45,175 nt of DNA from Streptomyces hokutonensis (lineage in GTDB: Bacteria > Actinomycetota > Actinomycetes > Streptomycetales > Streptomycetaceae). How positions within the stretch are numbered: position 1 is the first letter of the stretch; the number at the start of each line of letters is the position of its first letter. The stretch spans positions 1 through 45,175 of the forward strand of contig NZ_BARG01000005.1 of the NCBI RefSeq assembly GCF_000376565.1, read 5' to 3'. The position numbers and the translations under genes were made by a program. Of the stretch, positions 20,801-29,772 are shown one piece after another. The notes under the pieces were generated by a model. It was not told where the DNA came from and did no database searches. It saw nothing but the letters and a program-made list of their open reading frames with translations.

Positions 20801-23800
20801 TCCCTCGTCCGGGTCCGTCGCCGTGAGCTGGCGGCCGAACAGGTCATAGGTGTATGACCACTTGGTGTTGTCCGGGCCGGTGACGGTGTCGGGCTTGCTG
20901 TCGCGGGTGTAGCTGTACTTCGTCTTGGTGGAGGCGGCGCCGACGCCCGCGCCGTAGTCGGTGTCGGCCGGGTCGGTGCCCGCGTAGTCGCGGCGTTCGG
21001 TGGTGCGGCCGAAGACGTCGGTGATGGTGCGTACCGCGGAGCCGCCCGCGAGGGCGGTGGTGGCGGTGGAGTCACCGGTGTAACTGGTGGTCGTGGACCA
21101 CTTCTTGACGCCGTAGACGTACAGCGTGCTGGTGGTCGGACGCTCGGCTCCGTCGAAGACGATGTCGGTCTGCTTGGGTGCCCCGCCGTAGACGGCCTGC
21201 GCGTACGCGCCGGAGGGAGTGGCGGAGGAGTCGAAGACGTCGGCGTACGTCTCGTAGGCCAGGCCTCGGCTGTCGTAGCGGGTGTCGGTCAGCAGCCGGC
21301 CGCCGTTCGCCGTCGGGGACTGGGTCTGAAGTGGGCGCAGCAACGAATCGTAGATCGTGTAGCTGGTGTTGTAGACGCCATCGGCACGGATGGACGAGGT
21401 GGAGACCCACGGTGTGGCGCTGTTGGTGACCGAGTAGGCGTAGGTGTAGTTGGGGCCGTACTCGTCGGCGCGGGAGCGGTTGGGCAGCCAGACGGCTGTG
21501 ACTCGGCCCAGGGCGTCGTACGTGGACTCGGTCAACTTGCTGTTGACGTCGTAGGACATCACTACCGAGCCGCGGGCGTAGTCGAGGTACGTGTAGCTCT
21601 TCTGGCTCTTGGGGTTGGTGATCGTGATCTTGGTGACCGGCCCGGTGGTGGTCGGGGTGTAGGCCGTGGTGGTGACGTCGCCTGTCGCGTCGGTCGCGGT
21701 CAGAGTGCGGCCCAGAGTGTCGTACGTGCCTTTGGAGACCGTCTGCCAGGAGGTCGGGTACCGCTCGCCGCTGGTGACCGTCGCCGGATAGGCGGAGGCG
21801 CGTCCGGTCCAGGTGGCGTCGCCCAGGGTCGGCGTCTGCGAGGCCGTCCAGGCCGTCGCGGTGGTGCTGTCGTAGACCGTGGCCGTGTCGGAGAGCACGT
21901 CCCCGCGGCCGGCAGACGAGGTGGGAAGGCTCAGGTCGGTCTCGGCGGTGGTGCAGGCGCGGCCGACCACCCGGGTGCGGGAGACCAGGGAGTTGATGCC
22001 GAGTGTGTCGTTGCGGGCGTACCAGGTGCGGGTGCAGGTCTCGTCGCCGGTGACGGCCGTGTCGCCCGCGTCGTAGACGGCGGTGGGCATGCCGTAGGTG
22101 TCGTACGTGGTCGTCACGCTGCGGGTTCGCCAGGCGGAGGCCGCCGTCAGGTAGGTCGAGGTCTGGGTCTTGTAGGTGCGGATGAAGTAGGCCTCGATGT
22201 TGGCGTACGACTTCTGCTGGCTGGCGGTCAGCTGGGACCCGGGGTCGTTGACCGTGACCGACACGGGAGTGGTGCCGTTATAGGTGATCTGCTCACGGGT
22301 GAAGCCCGAGAAACGGTCGTAGTCGGTCTGGTCCGGCACGGTCAGGCCCGTGAAGCCGACGCCCGGGACGGAGACCGAGCGGGTCGTGCCGTCCTTCTTC
22401 TTGTCGCCGTCCATGCCCTGGAGGTAGACGGACACGGTCTTGGACTGGGTGGTGCCGGCGGCGCCCTTGACGGACGTGACCGTGCGGTAGCCGCGCCAGT
22501 CGGACCAGGTGCGCTCGTCGGCCGGGGTCAGCGGGTCGTTGGAGTAGTGCCAGGCCGGGCCGGAGTAGCTGTAGTGGTTCTCCGTCGTCTGGCCGTACCC
22601 GGTGGGGTCGGAGGTGATGACGTCCAGCACGCGGTACTTGTTGAACCAGTCCAGGGTGGCTTCGGTGGCGCCGTTCTTGTGCCAGTAGGTCGGGTAGCAG
22701 CTCATCGTGTCGTTGTCCTCGGACGACGGCATGTTCGAGCCCGCCACGCACTCCGGGTCGGACAGCGTCACGCTGGTGATCGCGCCGGTCTCGGAGACGA
22801 TGCCCGTGATGCGGGGCCGGTTCAGCGGCAGGATGTTGTCGGAGGACGAGTCGACCCGGTTGGGCCTCATCTGGTAGGCGAACGTCACCGGGTCCAGGGT
22901 GATGGCGGTGCCGTTCTTGCCGGTGTGCCGGACGCTCGCCAGGGTGAGGGTCTTGTCGGCGCCCTTCCCGATGTCGCCGGGGTCCAGGAACTGTTGGGTG
23001 AGCGCCCAGGAGTCAACTGCCGTGTAACGACTGTCTGTTGCCGACCAGGCGTCGGTCTCGACGCTGGTCAGCCGCTTACGCGTGAAGAACGACGGGCCGC
23101 TCGCGTTGCAGTCCGCTCCGGACGCGCAGACCGAGTCGAACGGCACGTCGGGCCAGTTGGAGGCGGTCGAGGAGGTCAGCGAGGAGCAGTCCGACGCGGT
23201 GCACCGCTCGTCGTAGCCGAAGGTGACCTCGTCCGAGGCGGTGCCGGTGAACAGGGTGTCCTTGTTCTGACCGTAGAGGATCTTGGTGAGGTAACCGCCC
23301 CTCGTGTACTGGGCGGTGCCGGTGGTCGCGCCGTTCTTGGCGTAGTAGTTGGTCTCTGGGGTGTACCAGTACGACATCGCGTTGCCGTGCGTGTCGACGA
23401 CGTAGTCCAGGTTCCAGCGCCAGGCCTGGTTCAGCGCGCGGCCCGCGAACGAGGTTCCGTCGGCGTATCCCGGCTCGCCGGAGTCGTCGCCGAACACCGG
23501 TACCGTCCATACGGAGTTGGTGCGCTGGGTGTCCGCGCCGGGCAGCTTGTTCTGGCCGAAGACGTACTTCGTGCCCGTGCCGGTCGTGACCGTCCAGTAC
23601 TCGCCCGCACCGTCGACGCCGGAGTCTCCCTCGTCGCCGTTGTCGGCACCGGTGGAGTGGGTGACCGTGGAGGCGTCGTCGTCCTTGAGCCGCCAGACAC
23701 CCTTGGTGTCGTCCTTGACCAGCTCGGTCGACTTGCCGTTCAGCACCAGCGAGGCGTTGTCGTACTTCCAGCACTCGTCGTACTTGCCGTCCTGGCCGTC

Positions 23801-24913
23801 GTCGTCGCACGAGCCGTAGGACCGCTCGACATAAGAGGACCCGACGTCCTCAAAGCCCTCGCCGACCTGCGTCCCCTGGTTGTTCGTCGACGCCGTCCTG
23901 CCGTCGATGCTTCCCGAGTCGTACGACAGTGAAAGGTCCGGGGCCGGGCCGGCGGCCGACGGCGGAGTGCTGAGGGGGTACGACCAGGTGAACGCTCCCG
24001 ATGCGCTGCCCGCCTCCCAACTGGACGACGCCGAAAGCTTGCTGGCCGCGTAGTTGCCGGAGCCCGACGCCGATTCCCCGGTGGCGGTCGCGGCCAGCAC
24101 GGTCGCCGAGGAGGCCGTGGCGGCGGCCGACAGGGAGGTCTGCGATGTCCGGCCCGTGTCGCCGACCTCTCCCAGACCGACCTTGGCCGTCAAGGTCTGC
24201 CCGCCGGTGTCGTTACGTGAGTCGAGCGGGATCTGGGTACGGCAGCCGGCCTTGCGCGGAGTGGTCAGGGCGCAGGCGGGGAGTTGGACCAGGCGCAGGC
24301 GGCCCGCCCAGTCGCCGCCGTAGGCTGCGGCGAACGCCGAGTAGTCGACGGTCAGTTGGGCGGAACCCGGCTCGGTGGCCGCCGCGGTCAGCAGTACACC
24401 CTTGACGCCGGCGTCCTTGGCCTGTTGCTGGCCGAAGACCCGTACCTGGACCTGGCCGGTCGCGGTGTCGGTCCCCTTGGCCGGGGCGACCGTGACCGGG
24501 AGTCCTCCAGCCGTCAGCTTCGCCGCCGTGCCCTGCCCGGATATCTGCCTGGTCGTCGCGGCGGCGGTGGGCCATGCGATGTGCTGTGGGGTGCGTGCTC
24601 GCTTGGCCTGGGCCGCGTTGGCGGCCTTGGTTCTCGCGATCCGGGCGCGGGCCTGCTTCGCGCCCGGATCGGAGTTCGTCCGTACCTTGTCGACCCGTTG
24701 CTTGGGCACAACCGGCTTGCCCAGACCGGTACTTGCGGCCTGGGCAACCGGCGCCGCCAGCCCGGCCGAGGCCATCAGTGCCATGGACAACGCCGCGACC
24801 ACCGGGATCCGGCCGCGTTGTGCGCTCCGCCCCCGTGCCTGGGCACGCCGTGGCGTCAGCACACCGCGGATCAGGGCGCTGCGGATCCAGCGGGCTTTCA
24901 TGCCGGAACTCAT
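17873..24913 (-). CDS. Secreted RHS/YD-repeat polymorphic toxin with HINT domain
   Basis: A 2346-residue protein. It has a Sec signal (ALSMALMASAGLAAPVAQA, about 41-60) and an N-terminal region with SpvB/TcaC-like segments (DYVVDTHGNAMSYWYTPETN). A long YD/RHS repeat region follows, with many Y-Y-YD-GR-T units that build the toxin-enclosing shell. The RHS core ends DSTTGRFLSVDPV...YADNNPVTGSDPTGL near 1922. A Gly/Ser linker with a hydrophobic stretch leads to a pretoxin HINT domain (2102-2246: Cys2102 start, TSKHPFW, ending VLVHNC), which is likely self-cleaving. The last 100 residues (2247-2346) are the toxin; LGGIFKGAKKASDL and an RSGTFG...IGE end resemble Ntox21-type RNases from memory. 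ATG 24913 follows GGAGG. The immunity gene overlaps its stop; the LamG gene lies 121 bases upstream. Confidence 0.9.
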   Translation of the reverse strand: MSSGMKARWIRSALIRGVLTPRRAQARGRSAQRGRIPVVAALSMALMASAGLAAPVAQAASTGLGKPVVPKQRVDKVRTNSDPGAKQARARIARTKAANAAQAKRARTPQHIAWPTAAATTRQISGQGTAAKLTAGGLPVTVAPAKGTDTATGQVQVRVFGQQQAKDAGVKGVLLTAAATEPGSAQLTVDYSAFAAAYGGDWAGRLRLVQLPACALTTPRKAGCRTQIPLDSRNDTGGQTLTAKVGLGEVGDTGRTSQTSLSAAATASSATVLAATATGESASGSGNYAASKLSASSSWEAGSASGAFTWSYPLSTPPSAAGPAPDLSLSYDSGSIDGRTASTNNQGTQVGEGFEDVGSSYVERSYGSCDDDGQDGKYDECWKYDNASLVLNGKSTELVKDDTKGVWRLKDDDASTVTHSTGADNGDEGDSGVDGAGEYWTVTTGTGTKYVFGQNKLPGADTQRTNSVWTVPVFGDDSGEPGYADGTSFAGRALNQAWRWNLDYVVDTHGNAMSYWYTPETNYYAKNGATTGTAQYTRGGYLTKILYGQNKDTLFTGTASDEVTFGYDERCTASDCSSLTSSTASNWPDVPFDSVCASGADCNASGPSFFTRKRLTSVETDAWSATDSRYTAVDSWALTQQFLDPGDIGKGADKTLTLASVRHTGKNGTAITLDPVTFAYQMRPNRVDSSSDNILPLNRPRITGIVSETGAITSVTLSDPECVAGSNMPSSEDNDTMSCYPTYWHKNGATEATLDWFNKYRVLDVITSDPTGYGQTTENHYSYSGPAWHYSNDPLTPADERTWSDWRGYRTVTSVKGAAGTTQSKTVSVYLQGMDGDKKKDGTTRSVSVPGVGFTGLTVPDQTDYDRFSGFTREQITYNGTTPVSVTVNDPGSQLTASQQKSYANIEAYFIRTYKTQTSTYLTAASAWRTRSVTTTYDTYGMPTAVYDAGDTAVTGDETCTRTWYARNDTLGINSLVSRTRVVGRACTTAETDLSLPTSSAGRGDVLSDTATVYDSTTATAWTASQTPTLGDATWTGRASAYPATVTSGERYPTSWQTVSKGTYDTLGRTLTATDATGDVTTTAYTPTTTGPVTKITITNPKSQKSYTYLDYARGSVVMSYDVNSKLTESTYDALGRVTAVWLPNRSRADEYGPNYTYAYSVTNSATPWVSTSSIRADGVYNTSYTIYDSLLRPLQTQSPTANGGRLLTDTRYDSRGLAYETYADVFDSSATPSGAYAQAVYGGAPKQTDIVFDGAERPTTSTLYVYGVKKWSTTTSYTGDSTATTALAGGSAVRTITDVFGRTTERRDYAGTDPADTDYGAGVGAASTKTKYSYTRDSKPDTVTGPDNTKWSYTYDLFGRQLTATDPDEGTTTTSYTDLDQIATTTDSRNSTLLYGYDVLGRKTDEWQTSKTDANKLAHWAYDTLLKGQLDSSTRYVGGVSGTAYTKKVTAYDTLNRPTTTQLVLPSNDPMVSAGAIAATTSFSTHYNLSGTQQYISEPAAGGLSAETVNIDYDAVGLPTAVSGTSGYLLGAGYSATGQTNQLTLGTSSAAGTKKAYITNAWEEGTDRLKQSAVTDQTHNYELQELNYAYDDAGDVTSITDPTTLGGTAAADYECFTYDGHQRLTEAWTPATADCSATGRTTTNLGGASPYWTSYSYTDSGLRSTEKTHTSTGDSTKNYCYSNATHPHALTATTLSPCTGVTATYVYDATGDTTTRPNGTDTQSLTWTSEGQLDTLTEKSSTGTTKSTTSHVYDADGTLLIRRNASGESVLYLDDGTEVHLDTSTSTAKYWAQRYYRVGGQTIALRTNKTGTQTLSWLAGDQHGTSSLSIDATTQAVTKRYMTPFGAARTGGTGVWADDKTFLDKTTDATSGITYIGAREYDSTTGRFLSVDPVLDTGDAQSLNGYTYADNNPVTGSDPTGLMNEGGSNGDGGNKQCPPFCSADGQPHGPSTSTGGSNRNPDGSRGGGTASSNSQGNVNGGGGGVSGWVSDVAKTFVGQAKSTVVAIFQAPVQQILTDKHCLVDGDGCTDLLTQLLMSSNPALAGAVAVTSRGEEIYGDYAAGKSAEGTGKLLFDIALLLGTRGVGAEAEGEVGVSKVIPCSFTPSTAVLMADGKTKPIGDIKSGDKVEAADPANGKHQGLHTVTATHVNHDYDLVDVKIQLVDGKTETVHTTSKHPFWDDTLHTWVPAGQLLAGHALNTADDHHVHVTVVTPRPGDRDMYNLTVEELHTYYVLAGTTPVLVHNCAARGKIGRQLDPGQADDLAKWMGYAKTGQKSAGGSMIWRAGKGASGPAFIAEDMTGHLGGIFKGAKKASDLLSSGKVLRSGTFGIGDLGGGKYGLSWIGE

Positions 24914-25034
24914 GACGGGACCTCCATGCGATCAAGCCGGGTGGGACGACACGTGCCGAGTACGCGTCCCGGGACCCGCTGTGCGGGCCACCCGTGGACG
25001 CCAAATCGTGTGGAAACAAGGGGACTTGAGTGGA

Positions 25035-28000
25035 TCAGTCCCCGACGGTGTCGACGATTTGCTGCTGGTCGGCCATGGCGCCGGCCCAGAGCCTGATGTC
25101 GGTGATCTTTCCTGGCAGGTAGTGGGCCCACGCCCCGCCGACGTATCCCTCACCGGCCGCGAAGTCGCCGGATCCGGCCACCGCCGTATAGGGATGGGTG
25201 GTGTCGCCGTCGTTCTCGTCGGGGCCGAGATAGAAGTGGACCGTGCCGGACGGGGCGTCGTACGTGCCGGTCATCCGTACCGGGCTGCCGAGTTCGGCGT
25301 TCTCGTCGGAGACCACGCCGGTGAAACTGCCGTCGCTGTTCAGTCGGCCGAAGTACCACTTGCCGACCGGGATCGCCGCGCCGGTGTCCAGATCGGTGCC
25401 GAACCTGGTCAGCTGGTACCAGAACCCCCAAGCGGATCCGTCCGCGCCCCGTTGGCCGACGACCTGGGCCGTGTAGCCGACAGGCTTGGTCAACAGGGCG
25501 TCGCTGTCCACGTCGACCAAGGTGGTGGCGGTGAAAGAGGCCGTGTCGTCGATGACCGGCCCCGGGGCGGTGGCCGCGCCTCCCGTTCCGTTCAGGACGA
25601 TCCCCTTGCCGTCGAGGGAGGCCCCGCCGGACAGCGTGAGCGTGCGGCCGTATCCGGAGGTGGAGTCCGCCAGTGTCGTGCCCGTGGCACCGTCGGGGTT
25701 CCACGCTCCCATCAGCTCTGTGCTCGCCTTGCCGTCGGAGTCCAGGAGCCGGTCCTCGGTGGCGATCCCGTTCTCTTCCTCCGTCAAGTCCCGCTGCCAG
25801 ACGGCCACTTCGTCGATCCGGCCGTGCCAGTAGTTCACATAGCTGGGCGTCACCGCACTGAAGTTGGCCCGGCCGAACTGCAGGGTGCCATCGGAGGCCT
25901 TGGCGTCCGAGGTGACGGGCAGCTGCACCGGGGAACCTTGCAAACGGCCGTTGACGTACAAGGAGATGGTGCGCGCATCGGAGTTGTAGACGCCTGTCAG
26001 ATGCGTCCACGACTTCAGCGGCACACCGGCGACGTCGGCGTTCGCACCCAGATACTTACGGACCCTGCTCGCGCCCTCGCCCTCGTACCAGTTCCACAGG
26101 AACACCCACCGTTGGACGCCCGGCGAGTAGTACAGCGCGAACCCGGATCCGTCGCTGCCGGTCTCCGACAGGACCGTGCGGTAGTCGGAGGTGTCCGACA
26201 GGTAGGCCCAGGCCGAGACGGTGAACGACGACTGCGTGTTGACCACCGGAGTGGCGGTGGCCGCGTACCCGGTCTGGCGTGTGGCGTCGGAGGTGTCGTT
26301 CAGCCACAGGGACCGGTCGCCGTCGCCACTGCGGGCCAGCGAGGACCAGCCCGAGCCCGTGTTGTACAGCGTGGCCGGGTGCCTGGTTCCCTCCGTCGCC
26401 GTGTCCGCGGCGGTGGTCGCACCGGAGCCCGGGGCCGCGTCGTCGAAGTGCCAACGGCCGATCGCCGGTTTACCCTCGGCGACGTTGAACTTCACGATCG
26501 CCGCCGGACCCCAACGCCCGGCACTGTCCTCCGCCTTCACCTGCAGTTGCTGCGTGCCCGCCACCTGGGGAGTGATCCCCGCGGTGGGAGCGTTCCCGGA
26601 GATCGGCTTCGACCAGACGGTGGAGCTCGCCAGCTTGTACTCGTAGGCGGTGTTGGTGTCACCGGAAGCCGGGGAGAAGGTGAACTGCCCCTGTACGCCC
26701 GGGCCGCCCCCTGGAGCACACGCGTTGGCGGTGCACGCGGAGTAGGGGCTTCCGCTCGCGAAGGACACCGTGGGTTCCTTCGGGCCGGTGGTGTCCACCT
26801 TGAAGTAGCACCAGTCCTGCGTGGTCACCGTGCTGTGCGACTCCAGATAGCTGTCGCCGCTGTCGTAGTACGAGCGGCTGAACACCGCGAACCGGTACAG
26901 GGTTCCCTCGGTCAGCGCGATCGGCGAGGGGTAGGTGAGCACGACGCCATTGCCGACGTAGCCGCTGGTGGGCCGTACCGGCTCGGTCGCCACCGACCAG
27001 GCACCGGCACTGCTCTGCTGCTGGATGTAGAAGTGGGCGCGCAGGCTTGCCCCGCTGCCGCCGCCCGTCGCGGTCCACACCCTCGCGGTCAGGCTGGGGG
27101 TGGGACTGCCGATCACGTCAGGGGTGGTGGAGTCGTCCTCACAGGTGACACCGCCGCTCTGCACGATGCCGGCCTTGGTCGGCACGGCGGGAAGCCCCAC
27201 ATAGGTCACCGACAGCACGGCGTCGTCCCGGAACCGCTTCCACGCACTGGTGTCCGTCTCGTCCCGGGCCTTCACCAACAGCGTCAGCCGGGAGAACTTG
27301 CCCGCCGCGAAGTTCCCCACCGTCGTGGTGAGGCTCGAGCCGGTGAACTCGATCGGAGCCGGCGGCTGCGAGGGATCGCACAGTGAGCTCCGGCCCGCCG
27401 AGACGTCGGCGGTCGCCATCGTCCCCAGGTTGTTGGGGCGGGTGGCCCAAGTGGTGGACGACGAGATGTTGCTGGTGCGCTCCAGGTCGACCCAGCGCGC
27501 ATCGCAGGTGAACGACCAGCTCTCGGTGGCCCTGAACGTCGCGGACAGCACCTTCTTGCCCGCCAGTCCGCTCGGCGAGAACTGGAAGTACAGCCGCTCG
27601 GTGTAGCCGGGACCGCAGTAGTACCCGTTCCACGAGGAGCAGTGCCCCGTGCCCTTGCCCTCGTTGTCGCTGCCGTTGCTCCAGTTGAAGTCGGAGACAC
27701 CGTCCGAGCGCAGATAGGTGTGGGCCGTCTGGTCCAGGCCGACGCTGGGGTCGATGTAGACCGGGAACGCGCTGCTGTCGGTGTTGCCCAGCAGCGTCGC
27801 GTCCGGCACCACTGCCAGCGCGTCCGAACTGACCTGCACGGGCAGCACCGCCGACGCGTCGCCGTCGCCCGGCCCCGCCGTTCCGTCGCCCTTCGTGCCG
27901 GTGGAAGGGTCCGTGGTGACCGACGGGGACGGGGTGGCGGTCGTCGTCATCGCGGCCGACCGCTCCAACTGGGTCGCCGTCCCCGTGGTGGCGCCGTCGC

Positions 28001-28781
28001 CCTGGGAGTCCCACATGAGCGCGGGAGGGGCCGTGAACACCGAGTGCGCGTCCTCGTCCACGGCGGTCATCCCGCCACCGCTCGTCGGCGCGACCGTCAG
28101 TCCGTCGGCCCGGAGGGAGAAGGAGATCTTCTTCAGCTCCGCATTGGCGGCGGCTTCGGGGGTCTTCACGACGAGCAGTTCGCGGAAGCCCTCGGTCGTC
28201 GCCGTCATGCGCAGGTCCACGCCCGGGAGTACGTCGGCGTAGACCGCGTTCGCGCCGTCCAGCGCCGGCTTGGGCAACGTCCCCGGCCACCCCAGCCGCA
28301 GCGACTTGCCGCTCCTGGTGATGTCCACGAGCCCCGAGCCGTCGCCGCCACCGGAGAACGCCAGATCCACCACGGCCGCCTTCGGACCGACCGTCCCGTC
28401 GGCCCGTACCACGAGGGTCGGGTCGGGCGCCGTCCACGACCCGTCGCTCTGCCGCGCCCGCACCGGCACGGTCGACTGGTCGCGGGTGAATGTCGTGCCG
28501 TCGGGATTGGCGTACGTCGTCTCGTACTCCGTGCGGTCATCGGTGACCTCGACCGGAGAACCGTCCGCAACAGCCTTCTGCGAGGCGGCCGCCTCGGCGG
28601 AAAGCGGCGTCACGGCGCTGGACCCCGCGACCTGCACATCGGCCACCGCCGGATTCATGGCAGCTGCCACGACGGGTTGAACCAACAGAACAACTGCAGC
28701 CAGCCACGCCGTGCGCACCGACCGCACACGTCTGCCCCCGGACTCCCCCACAACCCACCCCCGTGGTTTTGACACACCCAT
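25035..28781 (-). CDS. Large secreted LamG / DNRLRE-domain protein
   Basis: A protein of about 1250 residues with an N-terminal signal (TAWLAAVVLLVQPVVAAAMN) and a region seen in many Streptomyces RHS-partner proteins (TTYANPDGTTFTRDQSTVPV). A DNRLRE-type domain lies around residues 350-530 (YLRSDGVSDFNWS, ERLYFQFSPSGLAGK). Two concanavalin-like LamG domains follow at about 830-1000 (SSFTVSAWAYLSD, WTHLTGVY, LYVNGRLQG, IDEVAVWQRDLT) and 1060-1240 (ITDIRLWAG). LamG folds bind carbohydrate or protein ligands. It directly precedes the RHS gene on the same strand and likely works with it at the cell surface. The start is uncertain: ATG 28781 is taken, but GTGs at 28790, 28784 and 28775 are also possible, none with a strong ribosome-binding site. 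Confidence 0.85.
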   Translation of the reverse strand: MGVSKPRGWVVGESGGRRVRSVRTAWLAAVVLLVQPVVAAAMNPAVADVQVAGSSAVTPLSAEAAASQKAVADGSPVEVTDDRTEYETTYANPDGTTFTRDQSTVPVRARQSDGSWTAPDPTLVVRADGTVGPKAAVVDLAFSGGGDGSGLVDITRSGKSLRLGWPGTLPKPALDGANAVYADVLPGVDLRMTATTEGFRELLVVKTPEAAANAELKKISFSLRADGLTVAPTSGGGMTAVDEDAHSVFTAPPALMWDSQGDGATTGTATQLERSAAMTTTATPSPSVTTDPSTGTKGDGTAGPGDGDASAVLPVQVSSDALAVVPDATLLGNTDSSAFPVYIDPSVGLDQTAHTYLRSDGVSDFNWSNGSDNEGKGTGHCSSWNGYYCGPGYTERLYFQFSPSGLAGKKVLSATFRATESWSFTCDARWVDLERTSNISSSTTWATRPNNLGTMATADVSAGRSSLCDPSQPPAPIEFTGSSLTTTVGNFAAGKFSRLTLLVKARDETDTSAWKRFRDDAVLSVTYVGLPAVPTKAGIVQSGGVTCEDDSTTPDVIGSPTPSLTARVWTATGGGSGASLRAHFYIQQQSSAGAWSVATEPVRPTSGYVGNGVVLTYPSPIALTEGTLYRFAVFSRSYYDSGDSYLESHSTVTTQDWCYFKVDTTGPKEPTVSFASGSPYSACTANACAPGGGPGVQGQFTFSPASGDTNTAYEYKLASSTVWSKPISGNAPTAGITPQVAGTQQLQVKAEDSAGRWGPAAIVKFNVAEGKPAIGRWHFDDAAPGSGATTAADTATEGTRHPATLYNTGSGWSSLARSGDGDRSLWLNDTSDATRQTGYAATATPVVNTQSSFTVSAWAYLSDTSDYRTVLSETGSDGSGFALYYSPGVQRWVFLWNWYEGEGASRVRKYLGANADVAGVPLKSWTHLTGVYNSDARTISLYVNGRLQGSPVQLPVTSDAKASDGTLQFGRANFSAVTPSYVNYWHGRIDEVAVWQRDLTEEENGIATEDRLLDSDGKASTELMGAWNPDGATGTTLADSTSGYGRTLTLSGGASLDGKGIVLNGTGGAATAPGPVIDDTASFTATTLVDVDSDALLTKPVGYTAQVVGQRGADGSAWGFWYQLTRFGTDLDTGAAIPVGKWYFGRLNSDGSFTGVVSDENAELGSPVRMTGTYDAPSGTVHFYLGPDENDGDTTHPYTAVAGSGDFAAGEGYVGGAWAHYLPGKITDIRLWAGAMADQQQIVDTVGD

Positions 28782-28827
28782 CACAAACACTTGGCGATCG
28801 AGAAGCCTGGCAGGGCCACTTCAATCG

Positions 28828-28857
28828 ATGTACAAGGAATCTTTCAAGGTAAGGCAA
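28828..28857 (-). promoter_or_regulatory. Candidate promoter of the LamG-RHS-immunity unit
   Basis: On the minus strand TTGCCT (28857-28852) and GTACAT (28833-28828) are 18 bases apart in an AT-rich patch about 45 bases upstream of the LamG start. The 249 bases between the LamG gene and the next gene at 29040 hold no other clear signal. Confidence 0.35.
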
Positions 28858-29039
28858 TAACCGAACCGCATTATGGCAATGGATTAGTTCGTTCACCTTC
28901 AGGCAAGCAAAGGAACACCTCCCCGACCCACCGCGACTCACAGTCGCCCCTCAGATCACCCGCAGCGACCGCTCAGCCCGGGGGCGTCTGATCACTCTCG
29001 TACGGGGTGATTCGATCCCGGCGCGGACGGGAGGACGTC

Positions 29040-29729
29040 ATGCTTTTCATCGTGTTGGTGCTACTGGCCCTGATCGTCGGCGGCGCGGTCGCCTACGGCA
29101 AACGGCAGGCGGGCGGGGGGAGTTCGGGGTACGGAGCCGGGAGCGCGCAGCAGGTCTACGACGCCGACGCGGGCGCCGAGGCCACGCGCTGGGTGGAGCG
29201 GCTCGGCGGGAGTCTGTCCACGCTGGACGCGGGTGGCAACACCGCCGCCCGGCAGGCCCTCGCCGACGCGGCCGAGCGGCACCGTGCCGCCGAGGGGCAA
29301 CTCGCCGTCGCCTACTCCCCCATGCAGTACGGGCTCGTGACGCAGACCGCCATCGAGGGGCTGCACCACATCCGCACCGCCCGTGGCGCGCTGGGGCTCG
29401 ACCCGGGGCCCGAGTTGCCCGCGCAGGGAGCCGGCGGGCAGGCCACGGTCGGCGGGCAGACGTACACCGCGTCCGCGCGGCCCGGTGCGAACACGCCGTA
29501 CTACTACCCCGGCGGGGTCGTCAACGGCCGTTCCATGCCCGGGGGTTGGTACACCACCCCGTGGTGGAAGACCGCCCTCGTCGCAGGCGCCGCGGGAGTC
29601 GGAGGCATGCTGCTCGCGGACGCGCTCTTCGACGGTTTCCACCATCACGGGCCGGGCGGCGGGATGTTCGGCGGCGGGCCCGGTGGACCGGGTGGGTTCG
29701 GGGGGTTCCGCGGGCCCGGGGGATTCTGA
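29040..29729 (+). CDS. Membrane protein with Gly-rich C-terminus, function unknown
   Basis: A 229-residue protein. An N-terminal membrane anchor (LFIVLVLLALIVGGAVAYG, 2-20) is followed by a soluble helical region (about 40-115, VYDADAGAEATRWVERLGGS and ALADAAERHRAAEGQLAVA), a Tyr/Gly/Pro linker, a second hydrophobic helix (TALVAGAAGVGGMLLADALF, near 180-200) and a His/Gly/Phe-rich tail. Such proteins are common and unnamed in Streptomyces. ATG 29040 follows GGGAGG at six bases. It faces the convergent gene at 29773 with 43 bases between and no obvious hairpin. Confidence 0.75.
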   Translation: MLFIVLVLLALIVGGAVAYGKRQAGGGSSGYGAGSAQQVYDADAGAEATRWVERLGGSLSTLDAGGNTAARQALADAAERHRAAEGQLAVAYSPMQYGLVTQTAIEGLHHIRTARGALGLDPGPELPAQGAGGQATVGGQTYTASARPGANTPYYYPGGVVNGRSMPGGWYTTPWWKTALVAGAAGVGGMLLADALFDGFHHHGPGGGMFGGGPGGPGGFGGFRGPGGF

Positions 29730-29772
29730 CCCGGACGGCCGGAAACCGTAAATGGCGCCGCCCAAAGACCGT

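Noticed and set aside
22547..23932. A 461-codon plus-strand frame inside the RHS gene
   Set aside because: Antisense shadow of YD repeats; low-complexity Gly/Val/Arg composition and no ribosome-binding site.
24375..27386. A 1003-codon plus-strand open frame spanning the end of the RHS gene and most of the LamG gene
   Set aside because: It is the complement of two well-supported minus-strand genes, crosses their intergenic gap, and its translation is Gly/Arg/Val-rich without domains. Long antisense frames are usual in high-GC DNA.
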